A stretch of 64,000 bases of DNA from Agriotes lineatus (GCA_940337035.1 OW679202.1:51043763-51107762), one strand, 5' to 3'; positions 1-10,640 are shown, counted from the stretch's first letter. Numbers and translations: made by a program. The notes: a model not told the origin generated them from the letters alone.

Positions 1-54
1 ATTACAAGCATATTATCTCCAAGCTACAACCATTGCAGTTGAAGAGAAATACAG

Positions 55-78
55 AATAATAATAATAATAATAATAAT
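55..78. repeat. (AAT)n microsatellite, 8 units
   Basis: Eight uninterrupted AAT units. It reads as ATT on the minus strand, so it is not the TAA tail of the neighbouring minus-strand LINE. Confidence 0.95.
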
Positions 79-666
79 CTCTCTTTATTAAGCCCATATA
101 CATACATATACCAGTGAAAAAAAAAATGTATATAGCATTTATGCAATTATCTACCATAAATCTACTAATTAATTATACGTTATTCCTAACAATATTCTTA
201 AGAAAATATTAGTTTCCTAAAGAAACAAAAAAAATTTACATTCTAAGATGCTTAACGTGGAGAGTGAAGAAAAGAGGTAGGTATTTCTATGTGTATTAAT
301 ACAAATAGTTGGTTGTTCTTTTTGTGCCACAAGCTGTAAAACAACTGTGTGTGGCTTAGCAAAATATTTATGAAATTGATATTCTCGAAAAAATAATAAT
401 AGAAAATAATATATTTTAAGTTTATTTTTACTGAATGTATATGTCGCACCCACCCCATGAAGCGGATCCAGCTCATGAAGTGCACATTCAGCTCAAGGGT
501 TTGTGTATTAGATTAGATGCATATTATTTCTAAGTATTTTACCTGATAAAAATGGCGACCCCTACAAACCGAACCCACCCCATCCAGTGGGGGCGACACA
601 CACACTCAAACTCTCACAATCTTCTGTGCTACAGTAGAGAGTAGAAAAAAATATGATATAGCAATC
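79..666. other. AT-rich flank left of the LINE, no gene seen
   Basis: The small overlapping reading frames at 217-485 are AT-rich, have no recognisable motif and look like chance. A short phrase of the type CGMACCCACCCCAT occurs twice, near 446 and 569, which may mark an old repeat. I assign nothing else here. Confidence 0.5.
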
Positions 667-678
667 TTATTATTATTA
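667..678 (-). repeat. (TAA)4 3' tail of the LINE, overlapping the ORF2 stop
   Basis: Read on the minus strand, the ORF2 stop codon TAA (676-678) is directly followed by three more TAA units and then non-repetitive flank. Short tandem 3' repeats instead of poly(A) are known in the I and CR1/L2 groups. The 3' UTR is therefore either absent or lies beyond 667, unmarked by any tail. Confidence 0.7.
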
Positions 679-3630
679 ACCCACTTGAATCGTGCTCTTT
701 ACAAATAGTTTAGATATTTTGATAAAATTTCTGTCATGTAGCGCAATATTACGATTCAGTATAAATGTTTGAAATAAGTTATACGTATGGGGTATGTAGT
801 ACGTGCAAGACCTCTGACCAGTGCTTTTTTTTGATCGATGTGGGACAGCATCATTTCTATTTCTAGTATAATACTGGTGTTGATGTGTGGGAATAGAACT
901 AGGAAATTTTTTAATATGTTTTAAGATTTCTAGATAATGTAATTGCGTTAGAGAAAGGACATTTGATTCACGATATAATTTTTCAGTGGGATATAATTGA
1001 GGTTTATGTAAAATCGTTTTCAAAATCATATTCTGCACTATTTGAATTCTCCTTCTATAGTAACAAGCTGTCCCACCCCAACCTATAATTCCATACGAAA
1101 TTATTGACTGCACCAACCCATAATAAAACGAAAGCAGTTGCTTGGTAGTCAAAATTTGTTTCAATTTTTTGAATATATACAAAGTTTTTCTCAATTTTTT
1201 ACACACATTAACAGTGTGTTTATCCCACCTCATGAACTGGTCAACAATTACCCCCAAATACTTCACTGATGACGATTTATTTATTTTTACACTGCAAGTA
1301 CAATCATCCCCGATGCATCCTCTTTCATGTATTAGTAGGTCTGTAAAATTTGGTTGTTTGTTTTCGTGTATAGAGAAGGTTGTAAATGCACTTTTTGTAG
1401 CGTTAAGAGACAAAATATTAGAATTCAGCCAATTTTTGACAGTACGCAAGTCCCGCTGTGCCGCTTCCCTGACCTCATTCCAATTATTTCCTTCAATGAT
1501 TAGCAGTGTATCATCCGCATAAGATATTATTGATCCACACAATTTTGTATTCTCCAAAAGGTCATTGATATACACCAAAAATAGAATCGGGCCAAGTATG
1601 GTACCTTGGGGTACACCACAAGATATAAGTTCAGGTTGACTTTTGCTATTCTCTAATTTAACTATCTGCTTTCTATTTGTCAGATAACTTTTAAACAGCT
1701 CTAGTGGGGTTCCCCTAATACCACACCTCTCCAACTTCCTAAGTAGTATACCGTGATTCACAGTGTCAAAGGCTTTGGCAAGGTCAAGGAATACGGCAAG
1801 GCAAGACTTTGATTCATCAAGTGCAGAATATATTGTAGTACTTAATAGCGATATTGCATCAGCGGTACTTCTTTTTTGGGTAAATCCAAACTGTTTTCTT
1901 GATAGAATTTTAAATTGGTTCAAAAAAGCTACTAATCTGACTTTAATTAAATTTTCAAGAATTTTTGCAAGATTCGATACCAGCGATATCGGGCGATAAT
2001 TGCTGACCAGGTCAGGTGCACCACCTTTATGTACAGGTATTATAAGTGCAAGTTTAAAAGAATTTGGAAAATGACCTTGAGAAAAACAGTTATTGAAGAT
2101 TTCACTTAACGGGACGTTTATACAATTAGAAATTATTTTTAGTGACTCGGCGGTTATATCGTCAATACCAGGCGCTTTTTTTACTTTTAGTTTTTTTATT
2201 ACATTTGCAACCTCGACAGGATCTGTAGGACTTAAGAAAAAAGAATTTACATTCTCACGTACCCTATTAATCATAAGGTCAGTTTCATTTTGGTCAATGG
2301 TAATGGTTTCTGCTAATTTCTTACTGACATTAACGAAGTATTTACTAAATTCTTGACATAGTCGATTCTCGTCACCAACATTTACATTATTGATTGTTAA
2401 CTTATCGATTTTTTGTTTATGACTGTCTATATTTAACGATTCCTTTGCTAACGACCACAAATTTTTCAGGTTATTTTTGTCAGTACCTATTTTTGTCTGG
2501 TAATACTGCGATTTTGCTTTCTGGATTAATTTATTAATTGAATTTTTGTATTGGAAATAAGCATTTTTTATAATATCATTACCAGGGTTTAGCAACATCT
2601 GACGATATAACCTGTCTCTAGTATTTATAGAATTTACTATACCGCTGCTAATCCAAGGCTTTCTTTTTTGACATTTTGAATTTCTAATTTTAGTAAAACT
2701 GCAAAGTTGAATTTCCTCTTGTATTATCTTAACCAGTGAATCAATCGATTGATCGATATTTGTAGTGATAATATGTTGCCAATCATACGCTTTAAGCCTA
2801 CTAATTAATTTTGTATGATTAACTATTTTAATTAATTTTGTTTCGAACAATTTTTCTTTTTCTTGAGTTACATTTTCATTAAATTTTAATTGTATAAAGG
2901 TTGGGTCATGATCAGTTATTTTAGATTTTAATACCAATGGCAAAAAAGTTAAGTTTTTTATATTGTTCTTCACAAAGATGTGATCAATACAAGTTTTCTC
3001 TTCCCTGGTTGGTCGATTAATACAAGAGGTAAAACCGAAACGGCTTAGTAGATCAAGATAATTTTGGGAATTGTCATTTCTGTCGTCTAAAATATCTATA
3101 TTCATATCGCCTACTAGAATTTCATTAGCAGTGGTACAGTAACCCCCAATGTATTGATTTAGGTCAACTAGAAAATCGGATGTCACGTATGGCGGCGGTT
3201 TATAAAGTGAAGTTATACCTATTTTTTTATTATGGGCTGTTATTTGCAATCTTATAATTTTGTAGTTATTGTTGATATCAATTATTTGACAAGACTGTGG
3301 CAACGTGCTTTTTACAAATACTACCACCCCATCATTTTTGTTAAATGTGCTACCATTATAATACAATACATATTTATCTAAATGAAAGCAGTTAATATTT
3401 TCTAAGGTCCATGTCTCCGATAAAATAATTACATCAAAATTTGAATTGCACTCAGTTATTAATACAACAAGTTCATCAAAGTTTTTTGCGATACTCCTGA
3501 TATTGGTATGAAAAATTGTTAGTGATTGTTTATTATTCGTAAAGTTCACGATTTTTTGTTTAAATTCGGTCAAATTGGAGGCGACTTCTGTATTAAAATT
3601 AATATTAGTGTCATCAGTTAACACTTCCAT
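676..3630 (-). CDS. LINE ORF2: endonuclease-reverse transcriptase
   Basis: This protein nicks target DNA and copies the element RNA in place (target-primed reverse transcription). From the first ATG at 3630 it is 984 residues; the frame is open back to 3693, but the upstream codon at 3663 is TTG. The endonuclease domain is residues ~37-250, with N43 (HTNIR), E72 (SETW), D175/N177 (GDMN), D216-H217 (DHIF) and D240-H241 (TDHDP), so the catalytic set looks complete. The RT domain spans ~470-780, with the KKAPGIDDIT entry, FLDLAKAFD (catalytic D616), GVPQGTILGP (672) and YADD (704-707; DNA 1510-1521). The C-terminus has the YYTRNRN-type motif common in this LINE group. There is no RNase H domain. 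ORF2 follows ORF1 after a 71-nt gap in another frame, so it needs reinitiation or a similar event. Several plus-strand frames inside it are antisense shadows. Confidence 0.93.
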   Translation of the reverse strand: MEVLTDDTNINFNTEVASNLTEFKQKIVNFTNNKQSLTIFHTNIRSIAKNFDELVVLITECNSNFDVIILSETWTLENINCFHLDKYVLYYNGSTFNKNDGVVVFVKSTLPQSCQIIDINNNYKIIRLQITAHNKKIGITSLYKPPPYVTSDFLVDLNQYIGGYCTTANEILVGDMNIDILDDRNDNSQNYLDLLSRFGFTSCINRPTREEKTCIDHIFVKNNIKNLTFLPLVLKSKITDHDPTFIQLKFNENVTQEKEKLFETKLIKIVNHTKLISRLKAYDWQHIITTNIDQSIDSLVKIIQEEIQLCSFTKIRNSKCQKRKPWISSGIVNSINTRDRLYRQMLLNPGNDIIKNAYFQYKNSINKLIQKAKSQYYQTKIGTDKNNLKNLWSLAKESLNIDSHKQKIDKLTINNVNVGDENRLCQEFSKYFVNVSKKLAETITIDQNETDLMINRVRENVNSFFLSPTDPVEVANVIKKLKVKKAPGIDDITAESLKIISNCINVPLSEIFNNCFSQGHFPNSFKLALIIPVHKGGAPDLVSNYRPISLVSNLAKILENLIKVRLVAFLNQFKILSRKQFGFTQKRSTADAISLLSTTIYSALDESKSCLAVFLDLAKAFDTVNHGILLRKLERCGIRGTPLELFKSYLTNRKQIVKLENSKSQPELISCGVPQGTILGPILFLVYINDLLENTKLCGSIISYADDTLLIIEGNNWNEVREAAQRDLRTVKNWLNSNILSLNATKSAFTTFSIHENKQPNFTDLLIHERGCIGDDCTCSVKINKSSSVKYLGVIVDQFMRWDKHTVNVCKKLRKTLYIFKKLKQILTTKQLLSFYYGLVQSIISYGIIGWGGTACYYRRRIQIVQNMILKTILHKPQLYPTEKLYRESNVLSLTQLHYLEILKHIKKFPSSIPTHQHQYYTRNRNDAVPHRSKKSTGQRSCTYYIPHTYNLFQTFILNRNIALHDRNFIKISKLFVKSTIQVG

Positions 3631-3701
3631 AGAGATATCGAAACAAGTTACTTTTAATAACAAGCAAAAAGACAGAAAAAAGAGAATAAAATGTTACTTA
3701 T

Positions 3702-4718
3702 TTATTTAGGATTACCGGAGGGCATTTTTTGAAGTACATCTTCTTCCGTAAAAATTCTGATTACTGGATCTTCAGGTCCTTTTCTCACGAAGAGTTTTCC
3801 ATTTTTAACCCATGTAAAGCGGAAGCCTGCGTCTCGTGCCTGTAGTTTGGTTTTTCGTAGAAGTTGCTTATTTTCCATCGTAAGGTGTTCATTAATGTAA
3901 ATCTTCTGTCCAATTTCCACTCCGGGAACGTTGCGGTTGGTGACTACTAATGCCCTTTTTTCCACTAACATATCACGTTTGGTACGAGATAAGAATTGCA
4001 CTACGATAGGAGGATGACCGTTTTTGCGATAGGTTGGTACACGGTGCGCAATGTCTATATCTTCTTCCAAAATATTTAGATTTAGTTCACTGGCAATGGC
4101 TGTTACAATGCTTTTACAATTTTCAAGGGGCATTTCCTTTATTCCGAATAATTCAATATTTCTATTTCGTGAATATTGTTCACTTACTGCAAGCTGCAAG
4201 TTTAGGGTTTTTAGTTGTTTATCTTTTTCAACCATTTGTTCTTTCAGATGTTGAATTTCTTTTTTGTTAACTTTTACGTCCTCAATATTGTTGTTTAATA
4301 AGGAAATAACCTTATCATATTTTTCAGACATAAACTCGACGCTGCCTTTCAATTCTTGCATTTCTTTATTTACAAATTCTATCTTATTATTGATAGTCTT
4401 TAGCATATTCATAACATCTGTTAAAGTTAAATCGTGTGGCGGCAATGCCTTCGCGGTAGCTTCACCAGCATTTTCTGGTTTGTTTTGATAAGGTTGATTA
4501 GAAGTAGTAGTTGAATTTAATCTTCCCCGAGTAACCACTCCAACGCAGTTAGGACATTGCCAGATTTTCTTAGCTTTCAATAGCTTATTATAATGACTTT
4601 CAGCCACCGAACATTCGAAGTGAAAAGATTTATCACACACGGCGCATATTGCACTATCGAGGGAGTCTATCAAGAGTTCACAGCGAGCACACGTTTTCGC
4701 GGTTTGTGGTGGCGACAT
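3702..4718 (-). CDS. LINE ORF1: PHD finger, coiled coil and Baculo_FP-like domain
   Basis: ORF1 proteins of this LINE group bind element RNA and form the ribonucleoprotein. The 338-residue frame starts at a true ATG and ends in TAA. Seen: C10, C13, C25, C28, H33, C36, C55 and C58 give a C4HC3 PHD-type zinc finger. A polar, glutamine/serine-rich linker follows (~60-90), then a long heptad-rich coiled coil (~95-180). The C-terminal domain (~183-338) starts at YSRNRNIELFGI and contains a DIAHRVP motif. Known: this C-terminal fold is shared with the Pfam Baculo_FP family and is common in insect CR1/Kiri/Daphne-like ORF1 proteins. The coiled coil suggests oligomerisation, which is inferred. It sits upstream of ORF2 in the same transcript. 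Confidence 0.88.
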   Translation of the reverse strand: MSPPQTAKTCARCELLIDSLDSAICAVCDKSFHFECSVAESHYNKLLKAKKIWQCPNCVGVVTRGRLNSTTTSNQPYQNKPENAGEATAKALPPHDLTLTDVMNMLKTINNKIEFVNKEMQELKGSVEFMSEKYDKVISLLNNNIEDVKVNKKEIQHLKEQMVEKDKQLKTLNLQLAVSEQYSRNRNIELFGIKEMPLENCKSIVTAIASELNLNILEEDIDIAHRVPTYRKNGHPPIVVQFLSRTKRDMLVEKRALVVTNRNVPGVEIGQKIYINEHLTMENKQLLRKTKLQARDAGFRFTWVKNGKLFVRKGPEDPVIRIFTEEDVLQKMPSGNPK

Positions 4719-4990
4719 GGCCGATATGCATAAAACGTTCTATAATACACTTCACTTTTGTTGGTTTGTTTTTTTATACTCGGCTAACGCTGAAACTGTT
4801 AATTACGTTTTATTATTAAACCAAAAATGTATTGTGTAGATGTGTAGATGATATTTTTAAACCAATTTATTGTGTACTTGTGTAGATGAACTTATTCTAA
4901 TAAAAGTAATGTTTTTTTGTATACTCGATTTAACGCTGAAAATGTTGATCCTTGTACGTAAAAGTACTTTCAAACCTACGAATTAAAAGT
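4719..4990 (-). repeat. Probable LINE 5' UTR with imperfect tandem motifs
   Basis: Two blocks sharing TATACTCG and AACGCTGAAA phrases begin near 4766 and 4913, about 145 bp apart. Between them the phrase AAACCAA...ATTGTGTA...TGTGTAGATG occurs twice about 41 bp apart (4818 and 4859). Tandem units upstream of ORF1 resemble the monomer promoters of other LINEs. That this is the element's promoter region is inference from position; the 5' end is not defined. Confidence 0.5.
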
Positions 4991-5183
4991 GTTGCCTAGC
5001 AACCTATACCTTCTGTACTCATACCAAAAGGGAAACGTCAATTCCAAGGACAGCTTTTAGTATTAAAAGTAATGTCTTTGAAGACAGCTGCAAGAAATAT
5101 ATTTGCGAGAAATCAGTATTTATCCCTTGTCGAAGTTATTGTAGTCAATTTTCATTTTTTTCTTTTTATGTCAACTATTCTGA

Positions 5184-5438
5184 TTGCAACCACCCCAAAG
5201 ATTAAGTAGTATTATACTAAGTCGCATACTGAAATTCTTTGGGCATATAACACGGAATGACAACAGTATGGAAAAACTTGTAGTACAGGGCAAAGTAGAA
5301 GGCAAAAGAAGAAGAGGAAGATCGCCACAGAGATGGATAGACGCTACTAAGCTATTGGAAACCAATTTTGAGGGAACTGTCAGAACAACAGAGAACAGGG
5401 AAAGATGGCGTAATGCAATAAGAAGAGCGACAAAATAA
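5184..5438 (+). pseudogene. C-terminal tail of a LINE ORF2
   Basis: The 84-codon frame encodes a phrase typical of insect LINE ORF2 C-termini: a LKFFGHITRND core, then KRRRGRSPQRWIDATKLL, then RERWRNAIRRATK before a stop. It belongs to the group with tails of the form GHVxRM...GKRxRGRPxxRWxDD (RTE or jockey-superfamily relatives). The RT and endonuclease domains are missing, as expected of a 5'-truncated insertion or an eroded copy. It lies just 5' of the intact LINE but on the opposite strand and belongs to a different family. Confidence 0.7.
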
Positions 5439-5624
5439 TAATTATACATCGGATTATGCATCACCACGCATCTGACAAGATGCAAAGGACTAAGGAGGAT
5501 TCTGATTGCAACATATCACGTAAATTATGTCAGGTGCAAAACATATTTTTAGTTCTCTTTAGGGTTTTTTCATTGGTTTTAAATTTGAACATTCTGTTCT
5601 ATCTAAATTTAAATTTTGAAATAA

Positions 5625-5766
5625 AAGCTGCGTGTCACGTCGTGAGTGGCGTGTCACGCCGTGAACGTGAGTGAACGTGAGCGTGAACGTGCGTGAACGT
5701 GACTGTTTAAAGCAAGCGTGAAACGTGCGTGACGTGAGCGAAAATTCACTCACGCGCCCATCTCTA
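5625..5766 (-). mobile_element. Terminal part of a hAT-like non-autonomous element
   Basis: The right edge reads GCCCATCTCTA on the plus strand, so the inverted end is TAGAGATGGGC, a common hAT terminus. Inside it lie many copies of a CGTGA/GTGAACGTGA motif between 5636 and 5750, resembling hAT subterminal repeats. No partner end or 8-bp duplication was found to the left, so the copy is probably truncated. Confidence 0.5.
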
Positions 5767-6429
5767 ATAAGCTGTATCCAAAATCGAAGATCTTCACTTT
5801 TGAGATTTAAAAAAAATCGTCCTATTCAAATCCATAATAACAATAAAGGTTTCTATGTAATAGCCAATACTGCATTGTGGAAATCAAAATGTGCCATTCT
5901 GTACATTCTTTAGCAGCTAGTTCTGAATCCTTATCGATTCTCTACGTCTTTTTTTAAACATATTGTTCATGTCATTTGTAGTGGTATTAGTATGTTCTAC
6001 TTTTTTAGTTTTGCTCGCTTGCTTTAATGTTTGCTATTGTTATTATGCTACAATTTCCAGCTTCCTACATTAACTTCTTTTGCTGACACGATTACACTTA
6101 AACTTTCATGATATTTATATGCTGCTCACTGCTACTTCAGCCAAAATAACACGTAAATTTGCTTCGAAATGGCGAACAAAAGTTGTGTTGAGGCGGTTTG
6201 ATGTCGTATTAAAATACAACTCACTAAGAAAACACTAAATTGCAGAATTCAAGCAATTATGCGGTCCATTATTTCTTCATTTGCTTGCTCTTTTAATTTG
6301 TCTTCAGTTTGTTAACTGCAGATGGTATTTCGTCGATAAATAAGCTTTTACCTGCTTGATTTCCTAGTCAATGAGCACTTGCATCACTTACGCTGTTACA
6401 TTTCGATTGCATCTCTATTATTTCGCAGT
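5767..6429. other. No gene recognised; possible old dispersed repeat
   Basis: The stretch around 5980-6160 shares an ordered series of phrases with 7860-8050, ending in CAGYCAAAATWACACGTAA in both (6137 and 8025). This suggests two highly diverged copies of one repeat. No coding signal is seen. Confidence 0.35.
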
Positions 6430-7136
6430 TCTGTGGTGCAGGTTTTAAATTTTCGCGTGCCCGCCGTCTTCCTCGGTTCCCGCCAGACAGCGTCGCTCAA
6501 ATTGTGGTTTTTGGTTCTTAGCGCTGCTTTGGCTTAGCGTCTTTAAAAATTGTCCAGTGGTTTTTGCGGGCATGCAAGTTAGGTTTTTTGGTTTTTGCCA
6601 CTCCCCGAATGTGCGGATGATGCAGCCCTTGCAGTTGTATTGAGAGCTATTTTCTCACGCCGAGTTGGCGGGATTTGAAAGCGCTTCACCAATCGCTATC
6701 TGCACGTGACCCAAATTCATCTGGGGTAAGTCATTCGAAGCTGTTAGAGCTGTGTTTTATCGAAAACATCTATCATTCTATATTAGGCTCTTCTCTTTCT
6801 TTAGGCGCTAGTTCGGAGCCTCTGAAAACTGTAGATTCCCAGCTTCCCGAAAATTGCGATCCCCGCACTTCAGCGCATCGGCGTTGACCGGTTTGAATTG
6901 AGCACTTGCAGTTCCAACCTTCGAATGCTTGCGGCCTATCGCTCCCATCATCTGGGCCAGTTGCGTGGTATCCCGTAGCGGGAGCACTAGTATCAGGTTT
7001 CGTGTTCTTTTTTAAGTTAAGATACATATTGGGTGCTGCGAACAGTGAATCGGTGCAGAGGCTTTACCCGATCCAGTCAAAATTTCGGACTCCGGCCGCT
7101 ATGTATAGTTCGCTTCACGGACTGCGTACCTGAACG
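6430..7136. other. GC-richer segment with an intron-like interval
   Basis: This stretch is clearly richer in G and C than its surroundings. On the plus strand GGGGTAAGT at 6723-6731 is a good 5' splice-site match, and a pyrimidine tract ending in TTTCTTTAG at 6804 is a good 3' splice-site match; together they bound a 79-bp interval (6726-6804). Short frames exist on both strands (6675-6887 from a TTG, 6773-7027 minus), but I recognise no domain. It could be part of a transcribed host locus or an unidentified element. Confidence 0.3.
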
Positions 7137-10100
7137 ATGATTTTCCAACTAAGGAGCCGATGTTGAGGTTATATGTGTACATCTGTTTAACATGTTTTGT
7201 AAGCTATTGTTCTCGTAAACCGAGTTTGTTGAGGTGCATCTTAAACTGGGCAATAATTACCTGAAATTTGTACTAATAATTACCTGAAATTTGTGATTAT
7301 ATACTGTAATATCAGAATTTTAGTGTTATTACTTGTTACTGCTGCCTGTGCGTGATTTGAGCTTTCCTTTCAGGAAATTATGTACTACTTAAGTTTATGA
7401 ATTCTCAGTTGAATACCTGGATAAACTTGTCGTTAATTGGTAAATATTCGTTAGCGCTCTTTTGGCTGTTAATCATTTGTTACTACTTAAAGAGCTGCAC
7501 GCCGTCTTCCTGACCTAGCCGGCCGGCAATTGTATCCAAGTAGTTATAAAATTTGTTTTGTTTGAGAGAATTAGCCTACGAATCGAATTGGATGCCAACA
7601 ATACAATAAATTAGAATTTTTCCAAAGATTACCTTGGTGAGATGTTGTATCGGACATTTTCCACTGTCTGAGAGACAATGGAAAAATCTCATAATAGACG
7701 ACTGTCAAAAATGTTTTCCTATGTTACTTTTGTAATTGTGTTCCTCGCTTTTTCTTCTCTTCTTTTATAGTTGTGTTACGTATACTCTTTTGTTGTACGC
7801 TTATTTCGGTATCAATTCTTTACGTTTATTTAACATCCTTTTTATGGAATTTGTAAGGAGTTTTAGACGCTTCTTTTTGTTTAGCTGTTTTTTCGCATGC
7901 TTCAATAATTGGTATTGCTATTACACTACACCATTCGTTACTATATTACGTATCCACGCTAATACTCCTATCTTATGCACTTCTCAACATTCTTGTATTT
8001 AATGATTTGCTGTACACTACCAATTCAGTCAAAATTACACGTAACGTATACTGAAGCTGTATAAATAAAAACAGTATATGTCATAATTCCCCGAATATTG
8101 TTATGTTCGACAGTGTAAGTCTGTCTTTCTGTCTTTTACTGCTATTTCGAGCTGCTCTTAATGGTATGGTTTTTTCTAGTAGGTACAGAATATTTTCTGG
8201 AGATTTATAAAATATGGCCTTATTTTGGTTTCATGATTTTTAGGGATTAGCTACTGCATTAAATAGAAATTTTACTATAGTTCCCAATTAATTTGTAGTT
8301 TTTTAGGTTAAAAATCTTAATAAAAAAAAGACAATTTCAAAGTGACAATTACAGACGAAGATTTTATATTATAGTCACAATAATTGTTTTAAAAAATTAA
8401 AGAGTTTTAACATTTCGTTCTGCATTTTAAGAACTCCAGAATACAATAGCTACATTCAGATAATCATCATTTACATTTTGGCAATCCTTCAAATTGCTCG
8501 TAATTGAGTATCCGGACACGCCGTATATGCTAATGGTTTTGCATATAAACCAGGCTTCAATTACGCATTTGTTACATAGCTATTGTGGTAATTATGCTGA
8601 CTCACAAGCAGATGGAATGGAAACGCAAACCAATTGAGGTGTCGCAACTATTTACTGAGCTTGTTTGTCTGTTTGTTTATGAGCGATCGCCATTCTGCCA
8701 TTTTGTCCTGTTACGTGCACTGCGTGTTCGGCCGAACCTGTCCCTTTGTTGATCTACTCTTCCAAAACCCGCCGTTTCAAAAATATTAGTTTCAGGTTTC
8801 GAAGGAGACGTTATTTGCTTAGGTGCAGTTCATTATACTGACGCAAGCAACAGCCGTGACGGCAAACACGGGAACTTCGCACGACTTGGCCTCCCCAAAT
8901 TTGTTACGACTCGTTTAATTAATTTAGTGTTGCAAAAATCTGTACCTAAATAATTATTCTCTCGAAAATATACACAGGGGGATGCTTATACGACCACTAG
9001 CACAGGATACCTTAGCACTTATGGGGAATACTCCTTGCTGGACTTTTACAAAAATTACAATACATGGTTAATTTTCCAATAAGATTTTTTTTTGAAAATT
9101 TAATAGTGGACGGTTACTTCACTTTGAAAGTTGTCCTTTTAAACTTTAAACAGCAATTTTTCATGGTTTGATAACGATGCCCTTACAACTCGTTGGAAGA
9201 CACTATGTGTATTGAATCTAGGCTTTTTAGGAAAAGGTATCAAGTACAACATGCGTTTCAATCATTTATTAACGACTTATTTAAAGAGTTTCAAGCCAAC
9301 TTGCGATAAAGCCATATCTAACCATGTATTAACGACACATAGACGGTTATATAAAAGCAGATCCTTGACAAACTACTTACACCTAGTAACAGTAAGAACC
9401 AAGAATTACAGTCCGATTTTTATTTACCGAAGTAGTGAATCGGAAAAAAATCGTTAAACAGAAATAAAAGCTCTTAGTGAATTGCATATAAATAACATAT
9501 GCCTGCTTCAAGTAAACTTTATAAATCTTCTAAACCCCCTGGAAAATGTTCTACTTACCACACCGTATCCTTAAGGGCAGCTCGAATCCAGAATGAAAGA
9601 TAACATTTACAAAGGCAACATGTTAGATTAAAGTGTCAAATTCGTAATTTAGGGGACCATTTCTTCGTGCCACTAAAATAATTGAAGTTGTGGAACACAA
9701 AACTGTTCCTGGAACTGGCACATTTACTATATTTTTTCCTAAAACATGTATTTAAAGTCCAACTTCGAAATGAATTTATGCACAATGCAGCAGATAGGGA
9801 GTTGGTAAAAAATGTCATATTCCCTAATACAGTTGAGGAATTGCATAATGCAATAGCAACAGCAATTATTAAAGCAAGCTAAAAGACGAAAAGTGTATAA
9901 AACAAATTAGAAATAACATAAAATGTACGTAAATACAAAGAGTTAATACAGAAAGAACAGAGAACAACAAAAGAAAGTGACATAGAAATATTTATATATG
10001 AAAGCACCCTGAGCAACTTTGGAACAAACCTAACTACTTACTGTACAAACTATGCAAATTAGAAAGCAATTATGAACAAGAAGAGTTCCCGCAGTCCTAC

Positions 10101-10434
10101 AACAATTTCTCAACACTATATGAACCATGGAAAGAATGATATACCACAAAGAACACAAACATAAACTAGAATATTGAATATGTATACATTAATTAATAAT
10201 GGCGAAATAAAAATAAGAAGTGACTTAACAAAGCTAATTTGATAAATCAAAGGTATGCAGGTATAAATTGGTAGAAACAATCATAGTATCGCTAAGACGA
10301 CTACCGATGAATGGAGCTAGAGTACAACTTCGCAAACCCTTTTATACAGTGCCGCTCATTATCTGTTCCATTGGAATTTGGAAAGCTTAGTTTTCCGAAC
10401 TTTCCAGATAATGGACAGTTACGGATGGTGAGGT
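7137..10434. other. No gene recognised
   Basis: AT-rich sequence with only short frames. The frame at 7736-8002 is a low-complexity hydrophobic translation of AT-rich DNA. The frame at 9682-9882 ends in a phrase (NTVEELHNAIATAI) loosely like the C-terminus of Tc1/mariner transposases, but nothing upstream supports that reading. Confidence 0.4.
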
Positions 10435-10640
10435 GTTTTTCAAAGCTCTAGAGTCCCAGATGCCGAAATTCTTCGAAACATTAAGAATTCCGTGAGCTGT
10501 TTGCTACAGATGTTTTAAGAACAGTACTGAATAAATGTCTAGACGAGAGCAGAATTCCATCAACTTAGAGAAGCCCTAGTTATACTGTTGTTCAAAAATG
10601 GGAATAGAAAGGAAGAGCAAGCTTCCAACTGTTAGAATGA
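10435..10640 (+). pseudogene. Fragment of a LINE reverse transcriptase (N-terminal RT part)
   Basis: Translation gives LNKCLDESRIPST, a stop, then REALVILLFKNGNRK, matching the pre-motif-A region of LINE RTs (a phrase of the form FNxCLxxGxIPxxWxxAxIILLFKKG). A stop at the usual tryptophan and the loss of frame show it is dead. The flanking 9.9-10.4 kb may be further decayed sequence of the same copy. Confidence 0.55.

Larger units (their letters stand above)
667..4990 (-). mobile_element. CR1/L2-group LINE (non-LTR retrotransposon), both ORFs intact
   Basis: Seen: a minus-strand element with ORF1 (3702-4718) and ORF2 (676-3630) in different frames, no internal stops or frameshifts, and a (TAA)4 3' end at 667-678. 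Known: a two-ORF LINE with an apurinic-type endonuclease and reverse transcriptase but no RNase H, and with a PHD-type ORF1, fits the CR1/L2/Kiri/Daphne group of arthropod LINEs. Inference: intact frames suggest a recent insertion. The 5' boundary is uncertain; I extend it to 4990 because the upstream sequence holds tandem motifs like a LINE 5' UTR. I found no target-site duplication matching the 3' flank. The exact clade is not resolved by eye. Confidence 0.85.

Noticed and set aside
553..565. TGGCGACCCCT as a possible retroelement primer-binding site
   Set aside because: The preceding sequence does not end in a recognisable LTR (no CA end, no partner LTR), so it is probably chance.
1142..2356. 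Plus-strand frames of 78-126 codons
   Set aside because: They are antisense to the intact LINE ORF2 and show no motif of their own.
4034..4488. Plus-strand frames within the ORF1 region
   Set aside because: Antisense shadows of LINE ORF1.
7736..8002. 88-codon hydrophobic plus frame
   Set aside because: Low-complexity translation of T-rich DNA.
8495..8580. Weak inverted repeat CGTAATTGA/TCAATTACG
   Set aside because: Arms of about nine bases in AT-rich DNA are not above chance, and no duplication flanks them.
9682..9882. Frame with a transposase-like C-terminal phrase
   Set aside because: Only one loose phrase fits Tc1/mariner; no catalytic motif or upstream homology.
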